A stretch of 64,000 nucleotides of DNA from Halomonas faecis. Its GTDB lineage: Bacteria; Pseudomonadota; Gammaproteobacteria; Pseudomonadales; Halomonadaceae. The notes below the pieces were generated by a model. That model saw nothing but the letters and a program-made list of their open reading frames with translations, was not told the DNA's origin and did no database searches. Made by a program: the position numbers and the translations under genes. The stretch is from assembly GCF_010993975.1 (NCBI RefSeq), contig NZ_JAACZO010000043.1, forward strand, positions 211,652 to 275,651, read 5' to 3'. Within the stretch, counting starts at the first letter, position 1. Each line of letters starts with the position of its first letter. Positions 55,800-64,000 of this stretch are shown here, piece after piece.

Positions 55800-56825
55800 G
55801 TGCCTTTCGGGAAGAAGATGTTGTCCCTGATGTCGCGGATGGCGGCGGTCATGGCACTGGTGGGTGTGGTGGCGGTATATGCGCCGCATACCGCACATGC
55901 TGGGCAGGAGACCGATGTCACAACCGGCTGGCCTCGCACCGTGAGCAATGCCGACGGGAGTCGGACGACCATTCCGAACCGGCCGCAACGCATCCTGTCG
56001 ACTTCGGTGACCATCAGCGGAACGTTACTGGCCATCGATGCACCGCTGGTCGCGACTGCAACCACCACCAACGGGCACTTCTTCGCTCAGTGGGAGGCGG
56101 TCGCTCAGGCGCGCGGGGTGGAGAAGCTCTGGCCCGCCGGGAGCGTCGATCTGGAGGCTGCCTACGCTGTCGGTCCAGACCTGATCGTCGTATCGGCCGG
56201 GGGCGGCGATTCCGCCCTCGCTCAGGTTGAAGAGCTGCGGCAGATCGCACCCACCATCGTCCTGGATTATGGCGGCCTGACCTGGCAGGAGCTTGCTACG
56301 CGCCTCGGTCAGGCCACCGGCCTTGAGTCGCGGGTCGCCGAGAAGCTGGCCAATTTCGATGCCTATCTCGCCGAATCGCGGAAGCGTATCGCCGTGCCGC
56401 CCGGCCGGGCCAACATCATCAGCTACAACGGTCCCGGAACGCTCAACCCCATTGCCACCAGCGACGGTGCTCATGGCCGGCTGCTCACCGCGCTAGGGTT
56501 CACCATGGAGTCGCCGCCGCAGGAATGGCACGGCGACGCCAATCCCGTCAGCGGCTTCGTCCGCGCTCAGTACGAGCATCTGACCGAATTGACGGCGCAG
56601 ACCACTTTCCTGCTCAGCGCCGACGACGACCGCGCCGAGGCCTTCATGCGCGACCCTATCCTGGCTAACCTGCCATCCGTGCGTAGCGGCCAGGTGTATG
56701 GCCTTGGCGTCAACTCCTTCCGCATCGACTTCTTCAGTGCCCGCGAGATCGTGGATGGCCTTGTCGCGCGTTTCGCCCGCGACGATGACCAGAGCACTGT
56801 TCAGACGACTGATGGCGGAACGTAA
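55800..56825 (+). CDS. fepB: Periplasmic ferric-siderophore-binding protein, FepB-like
   Basis: A 341-residue class III binding protein. The GTG at 55800 sits just after a perfect AGGAGG and gives a signal peptide ending HTAHA; upstream codons lack such a site. Mature blocks are TVSNADGSRTTIPNRPQRILSTSVTISGTLLAIDAPLVA and LDYGGLTWQELATRLG, as in FepB of catecholate-siderophore uptake. fepD follows 26 bases later. Confidence 0.88.
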   Translation: MPFGKKMLSLMSRMAAVMALVGVVAVYAPHTAHAGQETDVTTGWPRTVSNADGSRTTIPNRPQRILSTSVTISGTLLAIDAPLVATATTTNGHFFAQWEAVAQARGVEKLWPAGSVDLEAAYAVGPDLIVVSAGGGDSALAQVEELRQIAPTIVLDYGGLTWQELATRLGQATGLESRVAEKLANFDAYLAESRKRIAVPPGRANIISYNGPGTLNPIATSDGAHGRLLTALGFTMESPPQEWHGDANPVSGFVRAQYEHLTELTAQTTFLLSADDDRAEAFMRDPILANLPSVRSGQVYGLGVNSFRIDFFSAREIVDGLVARFARDDDQSTVQTTDGGT

Positions 56826-56851
56826 CGCCGTGGCCGAACGCCGTGGCCTAA

Positions 56852-57922
56852 ATGGGGGCAGCGATTTTCACCCACAGTATCGGACCGAAACAAAGCCAGC
56901 AGGAAGTCGTCCCACGTGCCCTTCGGGCAAGGCGCCGCTATTGGGGGCTGGCGCTTTGCGCGGTGCTGCTGGCGGCGCTGGCGGCGGCTAGCGTCTTCAT
57001 TGGCACTCGCTCAATCCCGCCCCGGGTCACCGTGCAGGCGATCATCGCCTTCGACCCGGCCAACAGCGAACACCTGCTGGTGTGGCATCTGCGTCTTCCC
57101 CGCGCCTTGCTAGGTATCGTCGTCGGCTGCGCGCTTGGCGTGGCCGGCGCCATTATGCAGGCCCTGACCCGAAATCCGCTGGCCGATCCCGGCATCCTGG
57201 GCGTCAATGCCGGGGCTACGCTGGCCATCGTAGCGGCCATCGCCTTCTTCGACATTATCGACGTTTCCGGCTATCTGTGGTTCGGTCTGGCTGGCGCCGC
57301 GCTGGCTGGCGTCGCCGTCTACCTGCTGGGCGGCATCCGCCAAGGTCTCAATCCCGTACGGCTGGTACTGGCCGGCTCGGCCCTGAGCGTCGTTCTGCTG
57401 GCGCTGACGCAGATCATTACGGTCAACAGCAACGAGCAGGTCTTCGACCAGTTCCGCCACTGGGTCGTAGGGTCGCTGCAGGGGCGCGGATTCGATGTCC
57501 TCCTGCCGACCGCCGTACTCACCGCTCTGGCCCTGGGGGCTTCCATCGCCCTGGCGCGGATGCTCGACGCCCTGGCGCTGGGCCATGATTCCGGCAAGGC
57601 CCTAGGGGCCAGCCCACGGGTGGTATGGATCGCCTCTGCCCTGATCGTGATCGTCCTGGCTGGCACGGCCACCGCCGCGGCCGGCCCCATCAGCTTCATC
57701 GGCCTGACGGCGCCCCACGTCGCGCGCTTCGTCGTCGGGCCTGACCATCGATGGCTGTTGCCGTTCTCGATGGCGTTTTCGGCGTTGATGGTGGTGGGCG
57801 CCGACATACTGGGACGACTGGTGGGCCATCCCGGCGAGGTGGCGGTGGGGATCATGGTTGCCCTCATCGGCGGGCCCTTCTTCATTGTTCTGGTGCAGCG
57901 CTGGCGCATGGTACGGCTATGA
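56852..57922 (+). CDS. fepD: Ferric-siderophore ABC permease, FepD-like
   Basis: A 356-residue FecCD-family permease with about ten helices. Landmarks are GVAGAIMQALTRNPLADPGILGVNAGATLAIV and AAGPISFIGLTAPHVARFVVG. The N-terminal 25 residues are polar and the start could lie further in. It overlaps the next permease gene by four bases (ATGA). Confidence 0.92.
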   Translation: MGAAIFTHSIGPKQSQQEVVPRALRARRRYWGLALCAVLLAALAAASVFIGTRSIPPRVTVQAIIAFDPANSEHLLVWHLRLPRALLGIVVGCALGVAGAIMQALTRNPLADPGILGVNAGATLAIVAAIAFFDIIDVSGYLWFGLAGAALAGVAVYLLGGIRQGLNPVRLVLAGSALSVVLLALTQIITVNSNEQVFDQFRHWVVGSLQGRGFDVLLPTAVLTALALGASIALARMLDALALGHDSGKALGASPRVVWIASALIVIVLAGTATAAAGPISFIGLTAPHVARFVVGPDHRWLLPFSMAFSALMVVGADILGRLVGHPGEVAVGIMVALIGGPFFIVLVQRWRMVRL

Positions 57923-58980
57923 GCAAGGCGCTCCCCTCCCTGAAAGCTCCTCCGAACACCCGGCTGTGGCGATACGGCGGCTGGTCGCTGCTCTATTCGC
58001 CGCGGGCGCTTGTCGTTGGCACCGTCCTCGCGATGCTCATGGTGGTGACGGCGGCCCTGGTATTGACGCTGGGCAAGATGGATATCGGCCCCGGCCACGT
58101 CCTCGCCGTTCTGCTTGGCAAGGGCGACGGCGGCCTGCACGACCACATCATCCTCAACATCCGCCTGCCACGTGTACTGACAGCGCTGTTCGTCGGCGTG
58201 GCGCTGGGGATTTCGGGTGCCGTGTTCCAGTCGGTGTCGCGTAACGCCTTGGGCTCTCCTGATGTCATCGGCTTTACCACCGGCGCAGCGACCGGGGCGC
58301 TGGCCCAGATCATTTTGTCGGGCCCAGATCCACTATGCATAGCCATGGCTGCTGTAGTGGGCGGCGTGCTGACTGCAGTGGCGGTTTACGCTCTGGCGCG
58401 CCAGGGCGGCGTGGTAGGCAGCTATCGCCTCATCCTCACCGGCATCGGCGTGGGCGCCGTGCTGACTGCCCTCAACGGGCTGATGCTGGTCCGGGGCGAT
58501 CTGGACGATGCGGTGATGGCCAACCTCTGGCTCGCCGGCTCCCTGCATGCGCGGACCTGGGACCATGTATGGCCGGTGATGATTGGAACGGCACTGCTGG
58601 TGCCTGTGGTCCTGGCTGGCGCATCGGCCCTTCGGATGATCGAAATGGGGGACGACATCGCCAGCCAATTGGGCATTCGCGTCGAGCGGGTGCGTCTGAC
58701 GATGATTTTTGCAGCCGTGGTCCTGGCGGCGCTGGCCGTCGGCGCGGCCGGCCCAATTGCCTTCGTCGCGTTGGCCGCGCCCCAGCTAGCCGCCCGACTG
58801 TGCCGCGGCACCGGACTGCCGGTCCTGTCGGCCGGCCTCATGGGGAGCGTCCTGCTGCTCGCTGCCGACCTGCTGACCCAGTCGCTGCCCCTGGCCGTCA
58901 GCGTCCCGATCGGTCGCATGACCGGGATCGTCGGCGGCATTTACCTCATCTGGCTGCTGACCCGCAGCCGCCAGTTGTAA
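57919..58980 (+). CDS. fepG: Ferric-siderophore ABC permease, FepG-like
   Basis: A 353-residue FecCD-family permease, the second membrane subunit. It carries GISGAVFQSVSRNALGSPDVIGFTTGAATGAL and VGAAGPIAFVALAAPQLAARL. FepG typically has SPDVIG where FepD has DPGILG, which supports the assignments. The ATG at 57919 overlaps the fepD stop; a longer frame upstream lies inside fepD. Confidence 0.92.
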   Translation: MSKALPSLKAPPNTRLWRYGGWSLLYSPRALVVGTVLAMLMVVTAALVLTLGKMDIGPGHVLAVLLGKGDGGLHDHIILNIRLPRVLTALFVGVALGISGAVFQSVSRNALGSPDVIGFTTGAATGALAQIILSGPDPLCIAMAAVVGGVLTAVAVYALARQGGVVGSYRLILTGIGVGAVLTALNGLMLVRGDLDDAVMANLWLAGSLHARTWDHVWPVMIGTALLVPVVLAGASALRMIEMGDDIASQLGIRVERVRLTMIFAAVVLAALAVGAAGPIAFVALAAPQLAARLCRGTGLPVLSAGLMGSVLLLAADLLTQSLPLAVSVPIGRMTGIVGGIYLIWLLTRSRQL

Positions 58981-59217
58981 GGGGGCTTCCTCGTCCGGGC
59001 AGCAGCTGAAGCGGATTCGCTAATATACGATTGCGGATCATTTGCATTTGTTTATCAACCTCACTATCCTTCCCCTGTGCCTACCCCTGATGATTGCTTG
59101 GGCGCTCGTTTGAGTCGCCCATAGATGTTCCGCCCCGTGTTCCAGACCCGGCGATGGCCAGCCGGCACAAGAACCAGGGCGCAAGCCAATCAACTCTCTA
59201 GGTGGAGGAGGTTATCG

Positions 59218-61338
59218 ATGAGAGCGAAACACTCCGGGCCGGGGCGCTGCGCGCTCGGCGCCGAAACCCAGCGTGTGACGGCATTATCCGGCGTCATGGC
59301 TGGCGTATTGATCCTAGTGGTTGCCGGAGACGTTCGGGCGCAGACGGTCGAAGAGCAGCAGGATGACGCCTCCCCGACCGGCGTCGTCTATGCACTGCCC
59401 ACGATCAGCGTCACGGGGGAGAAGGTCGACCGGTCCATCCTGGAGACGAGTTCCAGCGTCGAGGTCTTCGATGACTGGCGCATCGAGTCGACGCCTAACG
59501 CCACCTACGTCGACGACGTGCTTTCCCTGACCCCTAACGTGATCGACACCGGTGGCGGCAACGACCTGCCGACGGTGCGTGGCATCGATGGATCCGGGCC
59601 GGCGACTGGGGCGGTCGCCTTCCTGGCCGGCAGCCGTCCGCGCCTGAACCTCTCCATCGACGGTCGTTCCCTGACCTACACCGAACAATCCCGAGGGCCG
59701 CGCTCGTTGTGGGACGTCGAAAAGGTCGAAGTTCACCGCGGCCCCCAGAGCCTTCTCCAAGGGCGTAACTCTATCGCCGGCGCGGTGATCGTCGACACCA
59801 AGAACCCGACTCCATACTGGGAAAGTGCGGTGAAACTCGGTGCCGGCGGCCAGGAGACCCGCGAGGCCGCCGCCATGTTGTCAGGCCCTCTAGTCGACGA
59901 CCAATTGTCGTTTCGCATCGCCGTCGACCGCCAGCAGCGCGAGAGCTTCGTCGACCTGCCAAGCTATGATCCGGTCGGTGACCCGCGTGAGTTCGAGAGC
60001 ACGACCGCGCGAGCCAAGCTGCTGCTTGAGCCTAACGGGCTGCCGGATATGTCATCGATGCTTACCGTCTCCCATTACGATAGCCGGGCCCCCCAGAACG
60101 AGGCGCAGCCGACACCGCCGGGGCATCCCCGCTTCGACCCGTCCAAGCCAGTGATCGAGGTCGAGTCGACCAGCGGTATCTGGGATCTGTCGTGGGAACA
60201 GTCCGAAACCCTCTCCTTCGAGAACAAAGTCGTCTACACCTCCTTTTCCAATGATCGCTTGGCTGCCCCTGGCCTTCCGTCGGCGAATATCGAGGGGAAA
60301 GAGTTGTCCATCGAGCCGTTGGCGCGCTTCACCGCCGACAACGAGCGCCTGCGCGGCATGGCGGGGCTACGCTACTTCCACAGCAACCAGGACGAATGGG
60401 TCGACAACCTGCCGCCGCGGCCGGTCTCGGCCTACACCTTCGACGACACGACGCGAACCGGTTCCGGTTTTGCGGAGCTGACCTACGCCGTGATGCCCGA
60501 GGTGGACGTCACCCTGGCTGGGCGCTACGAGCAGGAGCATCGGGAGCGGTCGGGGTCCAACGCCAACCGCACCCGGACCATCGACTTCGACGAAACCTTC
60601 AGCGCATTCCTGCCCAAGCTGGACATAGCCTGGAAGCCCAGCACCAGTCAGACCTACGGCTTCAAGGTCGCGCGCGGCTTCAACGCCGGCGGCGCGGGCG
60701 TCACCTTCACGACCGGGAACTCGTACACCTATGACGAAGAATACGTCTGGAACTACGAGCTGTACGGCCGCCAGCGGTTGGCCGACGGTCGCGTCGAGCT
60801 AACCGGGAACCTGTTCTACAACACCTATGATGATTACCAGTTGCCCATCACCCTCGGGCCGGGCGACATCGAGATTCGCAATGCCGAGAAGGTCGTGACC
60901 TACGGTCTCGAGGCGGGCGCCCGTTGGCAGCCGGTTCCAGAGCTGGAGCTGTTCGGTTCGGCCGGCGCGCTGCGGACCGAGATCAAGGAAGCCGTCGCCG
61001 GTCTCGATGCGAAGGGGCACGACCTGCCGCGCGCGCCAAAGCTCTCCGCCAGCATGGGTGCAGCGTGGATGTTTGCCGAGAATTTCGACCTTAGCGGCAA
61101 CGTCACTTATACAAGCCATTACTTCTCCGGCGTGGACAACGATGACCGGGGCAATATCCAGGCGCACTGGTTGGCAAATGCCGAGCTGGGCTACGACTTC
61201 GACATCGGCAGGGTCGCGGTGTATGCCCAAAACCTGTTCGACTCCGACGACCGGCTCCTGGTGTTCAACAATGACGAAACCACGCCTCTTCTCCAGCAGC
61301 CGCGCGTCATCGGTGCTTCGCTGACGTTTCGCTTCTAA
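59218..61338 (+). CDS. TonB-dependent ferric-siderophore receptor
   Basis: A 706-residue outer-membrane receptor. The ATG at 59218 is preceded by GGAGGAGG and gives a signal peptide ending GDVRAQ. The TonB box region is LPTISVTGEK. The plug has VDDVLSLTPNVIDTGGGNDLPTVRGIDGSG and VEKVEVHRGPQSLLQGRNSIAGAVIVDTKNP. The barrel includes FKVARGFNAGGAGVTF and ends ASLTFRF. This type (VxVHRGPQSxLxGRNxIAGA) is found with siderophore piracy loci. It is inserted between fepG and fepC. Confidence 0.9.
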   Translation: MRAKHSGPGRCALGAETQRVTALSGVMAGVLILVVAGDVRAQTVEEQQDDASPTGVVYALPTISVTGEKVDRSILETSSSVEVFDDWRIESTPNATYVDDVLSLTPNVIDTGGGNDLPTVRGIDGSGPATGAVAFLAGSRPRLNLSIDGRSLTYTEQSRGPRSLWDVEKVEVHRGPQSLLQGRNSIAGAVIVDTKNPTPYWESAVKLGAGGQETREAAAMLSGPLVDDQLSFRIAVDRQQRESFVDLPSYDPVGDPREFESTTARAKLLLEPNGLPDMSSMLTVSHYDSRAPQNEAQPTPPGHPRFDPSKPVIEVESTSGIWDLSWEQSETLSFENKVVYTSFSNDRLAAPGLPSANIEGKELSIEPLARFTADNERLRGMAGLRYFHSNQDEWVDNLPPRPVSAYTFDDTTRTGSGFAELTYAVMPEVDVTLAGRYEQEHRERSGSNANRTRTIDFDETFSAFLPKLDIAWKPSTSQTYGFKVARGFNAGGAGVTFTTGNSYTYDEEYVWNYELYGRQRLADGRVELTGNLFYNTYDDYQLPITLGPGDIEIRNAEKVVTYGLEAGARWQPVPELELFGSAGALRTEIKEAVAGLDAKGHDLPRAPKLSASMGAAWMFAENFDLSGNVTYTSHYFSGVDNDDRGNIQAHWLANAELGYDFDIGRVAVYAQNLFDSDDRLLVFNNDETTPLLQQPRVIGASLTFRF

Positions 61339-61467
61339 GCTTGCCGCGGTTCCATGCCAAGAGCTGCGGAAAACCAATCGGTACCCGCTGGGCAACAGGA
61401 GATCAAGACGGTGGGAACGACGCGCAGCCATTGGCTGCGCTGCTTCCGGACCGTTGAGGCCACTGCC

Positions 61468-62361
61468 ATGACTGCACTTGAAGCACCCGACGTTGCAGCG
61501 CCCGCCCGCCTACAGGCACAGGGCCTGAGCCTTGGCTACGGACAGCACATCATCTGCCGAGACCTGTCGGTGCGCATTCCCGATGGACGGTTCACGGCTA
61601 TCGTTGGCCCCAACGGCTGTGGCAAGTCGACCCTGCTGCGCAGTCTGTGTCGGCTCATGCCGCCGCTGGCTGGGCGGGTCTGCCTGGATGGCAAGGACAT
61701 CCACCGCCTGCCCACGCGCCAACTCGCCCGACAGTTAGGGCTGCTGCCGCAAAGCTCCCAGGCACCGCCCGGCATTACCGTCGTCGATCTGGTGGCGCGC
61801 GGGCGCTATCCGCACCAGGGCCTGTTCCGCCAGTGGAGTGACGAGGACGCCACGGCCGTCAGCCAAGCCATGGCGGCGACAGGTGTAACGGAGCTGTCCG
61901 AACAGGAGGTCGATCAGCTATCCGGTGGGCAGCGCCAGAGGGTGTGGGTGGCCATGGTCCTGGCGCAGCAGACGCCGCTGCTGCTGCTCGACGAGCCGAC
62001 GACGTTTCTGGACATCGCTCACCAGATCGATCTCCTGGAGTTGTTCCGCGCCCTCAACCGGGTCGCCGACCATACCCTCGTCGCCGTCCTTCACGACCTC
62101 AACCAGGCTTGCCGATATGCCGATCACCTGATCGTCATGGCCAACGGCGGCATCGTTGCCGAAGGGGACCCGGCGACACTGATGACCGTGGAGTTGGTAT
62201 CGGAGGTTTTCGCGCTGGACTGCGTGATCATCGAAGACCCCGTGAGCCACACGCCCCTGATGATCCCCCGCGGCCGGTCCGCGCAGACGCAATCCACCGG
62301 AGGCCCCCTCGTCTCTTTGGAACACCCGACCCTGAGAGGGAGGCAGCATGCGGAAAAGTGA
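61468..62361 (+). CDS. fepC: Ferric-siderophore ABC ATPase, FepC-like
   Basis: A 297-residue ATPase. Walker A is GPNGCGKSTLLRSLCRLM, the signature is LSGGQRQRVWVAMVLAQQTPLLLLDEPTTFLDIAHQIDLL, and the H-loop is VLHDLNQACRYADHLI. The LDIAHQI stretch is typical of FepC. The start at 61468 matches the family's N-terminus; an earlier ATG at 61354 would add 38 polar residues. It overlaps the MFS gene by 14 bases. Confidence 0.93.
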   Translation: MTALEAPDVAAPARLQAQGLSLGYGQHIICRDLSVRIPDGRFTAIVGPNGCGKSTLLRSLCRLMPPLAGRVCLDGKDIHRLPTRQLARQLGLLPQSSQAPPGITVVDLVARGRYPHQGLFRQWSDEDATAVSQAMAATGVTELSEQEVDQLSGGQRQRVWVAMVLAQQTPLLLLDEPTTFLDIAHQIDLLELFRALNRVADHTLVAVLHDLNQACRYADHLIVMANGGIVAEGDPATLMTVELVSEVFALDCVIIEDPVSHTPLMIPRGRSAQTQSTGGPLVSLEHPTLRGRQHAEK

Positions 62362-63592
62362 TTCCGCGGCCGGTCCGGACAGGATGCCGTTCGGTCTGAA
62401 ACCGCTGATGTTTCAGTCTTTCGTTTGCACCATGGCGATCATGACCTTTGCGGCCCTGGCCGGACCGATCGGCCGCAGCCTGGGGCTGGCGCCGTGGCAC
62501 ATGGGGATAGCGGTCACGGTGGGAGGGCTCGCCTGGATATTGACCGCGCGGGCGTGGGGCGGCGCCAGCGACCGCCACGGGAGGCGGCCGGTGCTGCTCG
62601 GCGGCCTGGGCGGGTTCGCGGTCTCCTACGCCGGACTGTGCCTGGTCACCGCACTGGCGCTGGAGGATGGCATGCCGGCGCTGATGGCGCTTGCCGGGCT
62701 GGTCGCCGGGCGCACTTTGGCCGGCGCCTTCTTTGCCGCCGTGCCGGCCGCTGGCGCGGCGCTGATCGCCGACCACGTGCCGCCTGCCCGGCGCGCCGCG
62801 GCCATGGCGGCCCTCGGCATGGCGAGCGCGTCCGCCATGGTCATCGGCCCGGCCGTGGCTGGCTTGATCGCGCCCTATGACTTGGTGCTGCCGTTGTTGG
62901 TGGCTGCTGCGCTGCCGGTAGTGGCCTTCGGCACCTCCTGGTGGTTGCTGCCACGCACCGGGCAGCCGCATCGGTCGGCCGCCCTACAGCCGCCGCCACG
63001 CCTGACAGATCGGCGCCTGCGGCGGCCGGTGATCCTGGCGTTCGTCGGCATGTTCGCCGTCGCAACCGCCCAGATGGTGGTCGGCTTCTACGCCATCGAC
63101 CGGCTGGGGCTGGCGCCGCAGGAGGGCGCTCGGGTCGCGGGTATTGCCCTGACCTGTGTCGGCATCGCCCTGATGCTTGTCCAGGCCATGATTCGCTTCC
63201 TCTACTGGCCGCCGGAAGTTCTGATCCGCTTCGGCGCAGCACTTGCCGGCCTGGCGTTTCTGGGTACCGTTTTCGCCGTCACGCCCTTCTTGCTGTACCT
63301 ATGCTACTTCCTGTCCGCGGCCGGTATGGGATTGTTGTGGCCGTCCATTTCGGCGATGGCCGCCAATGCGGTGGAACCGCATGAACAGGGAACCGCGGCT
63401 GGTACCGTCAGCGCAGCCCAGGGACTGGGGACCGTGCTCGGCCCGTGGCTGGGTACGATGATCTATACCGTTGATGTGACGGCCCCCTATATGTTGATAG
63501 CGGTATTGCTGCTAGCGCTGGTTCCAGGAGGCACACACCGAACCGCTGGAGTCAGAGAAAGCACCCATGAAGCGTCCAAACCAGGGGAGTGA
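62348..63592 (+). CDS. Major facilitator superfamily transporter in the siderophore locus
   Basis: A 414-residue carrier with about 12 helices. The MFS motif A variant is GGASDRHGRRPVLLGG between helices 2 and 3. It starts inside the 3' end of fepC, so it is co-translated. Carriers at this position in siderophore loci either export the siderophore (EntS-like) or help recycle it (YbtX-like). No synthesis genes are present, so the direction is unclear. Confidence 0.88.
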   Translation: MRKSDSAAGPDRMPFGLKPLMFQSFVCTMAIMTFAALAGPIGRSLGLAPWHMGIAVTVGGLAWILTARAWGGASDRHGRRPVLLGGLGGFAVSYAGLCLVTALALEDGMPALMALAGLVAGRTLAGAFFAAVPAAGAALIADHVPPARRAAAMAALGMASASAMVIGPAVAGLIAPYDLVLPLLVAAALPVVAFGTSWWLLPRTGQPHRSAALQPPPRLTDRRLRRPVILAFVGMFAVATAQMVVGFYAIDRLGLAPQEGARVAGIALTCVGIALMLVQAMIRFLYWPPEVLIRFGAALAGLAFLGTVFAVTPFLLYLCYFLSAAGMGLLWPSISAMAANAVEPHEQGTAAGTVSAAQGLGTVLGPWLGTMIYTVDVTAPYMLIAVLLLALVPGGTHRTAGVRESTHEASKPGE

Positions 63593-63873
63593 CGCCTCCT
63601 TCCCGGGGCTGGATGCTCGTCTTGCGTCTTGCCTGTGTCTTCCTTCGATGGTTACGGCCGCAACTCGGTAGCCCAATCGTCATCATGGGGCACATCTGAT
63701 GCAATTGCCGCTCCCGCCGGGTCTGACAGGCTTCGATCTACAGCTCCATCTTCTGCATATCCACCGTGACTAGCGATGCGGCCGGAAACCCCCGTAGCAA
63801 GCCAAACCTTTTGGACGGAGGGAAAAGCATGACTGGCCAGTGTGAAACCGGCGCAACGCCGAATGCCTCACTT
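63593..63873. other. Intergenic region before the IS element
   Basis: 281 bases with no gene I can support. A short frame on the minus strand does not resemble any protein I know. It marks the border between the siderophore locus and the mobile element. Confidence 0.5.
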
Positions 63874-64000
63874 TGAAGTGGTCCAATTGGAGCGGACACC
63901 CCGATAAGCCTCATAATGGAGGCAGTGGAGGTGTTCATGACCAAGAAGACTCGACGTCGGTTTTCCGATGAATTCAAGGCGGATGCGGTGAGCCTGGTGA
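63874..64000 (+). mobile_element. Left end of an IS3-type insertion sequence (runs off the window)
   Basis: TGAAGTGGTCCAATTGGAGC at 63874 looks like the terminal inverted repeat of an IS3-family element (TGAxxTGGxCC...GGACA style). A transposase-like start follows 60 bases later. The right end is outside the window, so completeness and target-site duplication cannot be checked. Confidence 0.7.
63937..64000 (+). CDS. IS3-type transposase OrfA, first 21 codons
   Basis: The frame begins MTKKTRRRFSDEFKADAVSLV, the typical opening of the IS3-family OrfA helix-turn-helix protein (RRRFSxEFKxxAV). GGAGGTG precedes it. The rest lies outside the window. Confidence 0.85.
   Translation, partial: MTKKTRRRFSDEFKADAVSLV

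Noticed and set aside
59018..59060. AT-rich stretch before the siderophore receptor as a Fur box
   Set aside because: No 19-base window reached a convincing match to the Fur consensus on either strand.
63738..63977. Minus-strand frame across the IS border
   Set aside because: It spans the inverted repeat and transposase start on the other strand and resembles no known protein.

Overview
The window is a GC-rich, gene-dense chromosomal segment of a gammaproteobacterium, most likely a moderately halophilic member of the Halomonadaceae (Halomonas-like). This is inferred from the gene set: a Pseudomonas/Halomonas-style carnitine cluster, a BCCT carrier, a Zur zinc-starvation island with dksA2 and folE2, and Fur-type iron genes. 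No species can be named from sequence alone. There are about 55 supportable protein genes, one TPP riboswitch, candidate Fur and Zur operators, several gene remnants and the edge of an IS3-type element. I saw no rRNA, tRNA, CRISPR array or phage.

Layout. 1-8.1 kb: a LysR gene cut by the window edge, a CocE-type hydrolase coupled to a BCCT carrier, then carnitine uptake and breakdown (caiX facing cdhC-cdhA-cdhB and a truncated hocS-like hydrolase). 8.2-14 kb: a NIT-PAS-GGDEF-EAL c-di-GMP enzyme, a TauE-like exporter, a small lipoprotein, a DUF2061 membrane protein and a LysR gene. 14-23.8 kb: iron and heme. A TonB receptor sits beside the wreck of a FecCD/FecE transporter, followed by hmuTUV, a divergent heme-type receptor, hutW and hutX. 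24-26.4 kb: a SPOR-tailed D,D-carboxypeptidase and an EamA exporter.

26.4-37.1 kb is the most interesting part, a zinc-starvation island. DUF1826 diverges across a Zur-like box from dksA2, two COG0523 GTPases, folE2, hisI, a 103-codon shrunken cysteinyl-tRNA synthetase and thrS. It then meets znuBC, which diverges across a second Zur-like box from znuA and zinT. DksA2 lacks half of its zinc-finger cysteines and FolE2 is the zinc-independent type of cyclohydrolase, so the operon looks like a zinc-sparing programme: spare or metal-independent copies, metallochaperones and high-affinity uptake under one regulator. The mini-CysRS keeps an open frame and a ribosome binding site after two large in-frame deletions. 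It is my best candidate for something undescribed.

37.1-46 kb: thiE-thiM under a TPP riboswitch, a SulP anion transporter divergent from a tiny ribbon-helix-helix regulator with palindromic sites between them, an NlpC/P60 lipoprotein, a DODA-type dioxygenase, an asparaginase with an AGCS amino-acid symporter, and a divergent HTH regulator. 46-51.6 kb: an AttEFGH-like ABC system (lipocalin, FtsX-type permease, LolD-like ATPase) and a UbiH-family hydroxylase. 51.8-63.6 kb: a siderophore-uptake locus with two half-size ABC exporter-fold proteins (YbtPQ/IrtAB type) divergent from fepB-fepD-fepG, a TonB receptor, fepC and an MFS carrier. It has no siderophore biosynthesis genes. An IS3-type element begins at about 63.87 kb and runs off the window.
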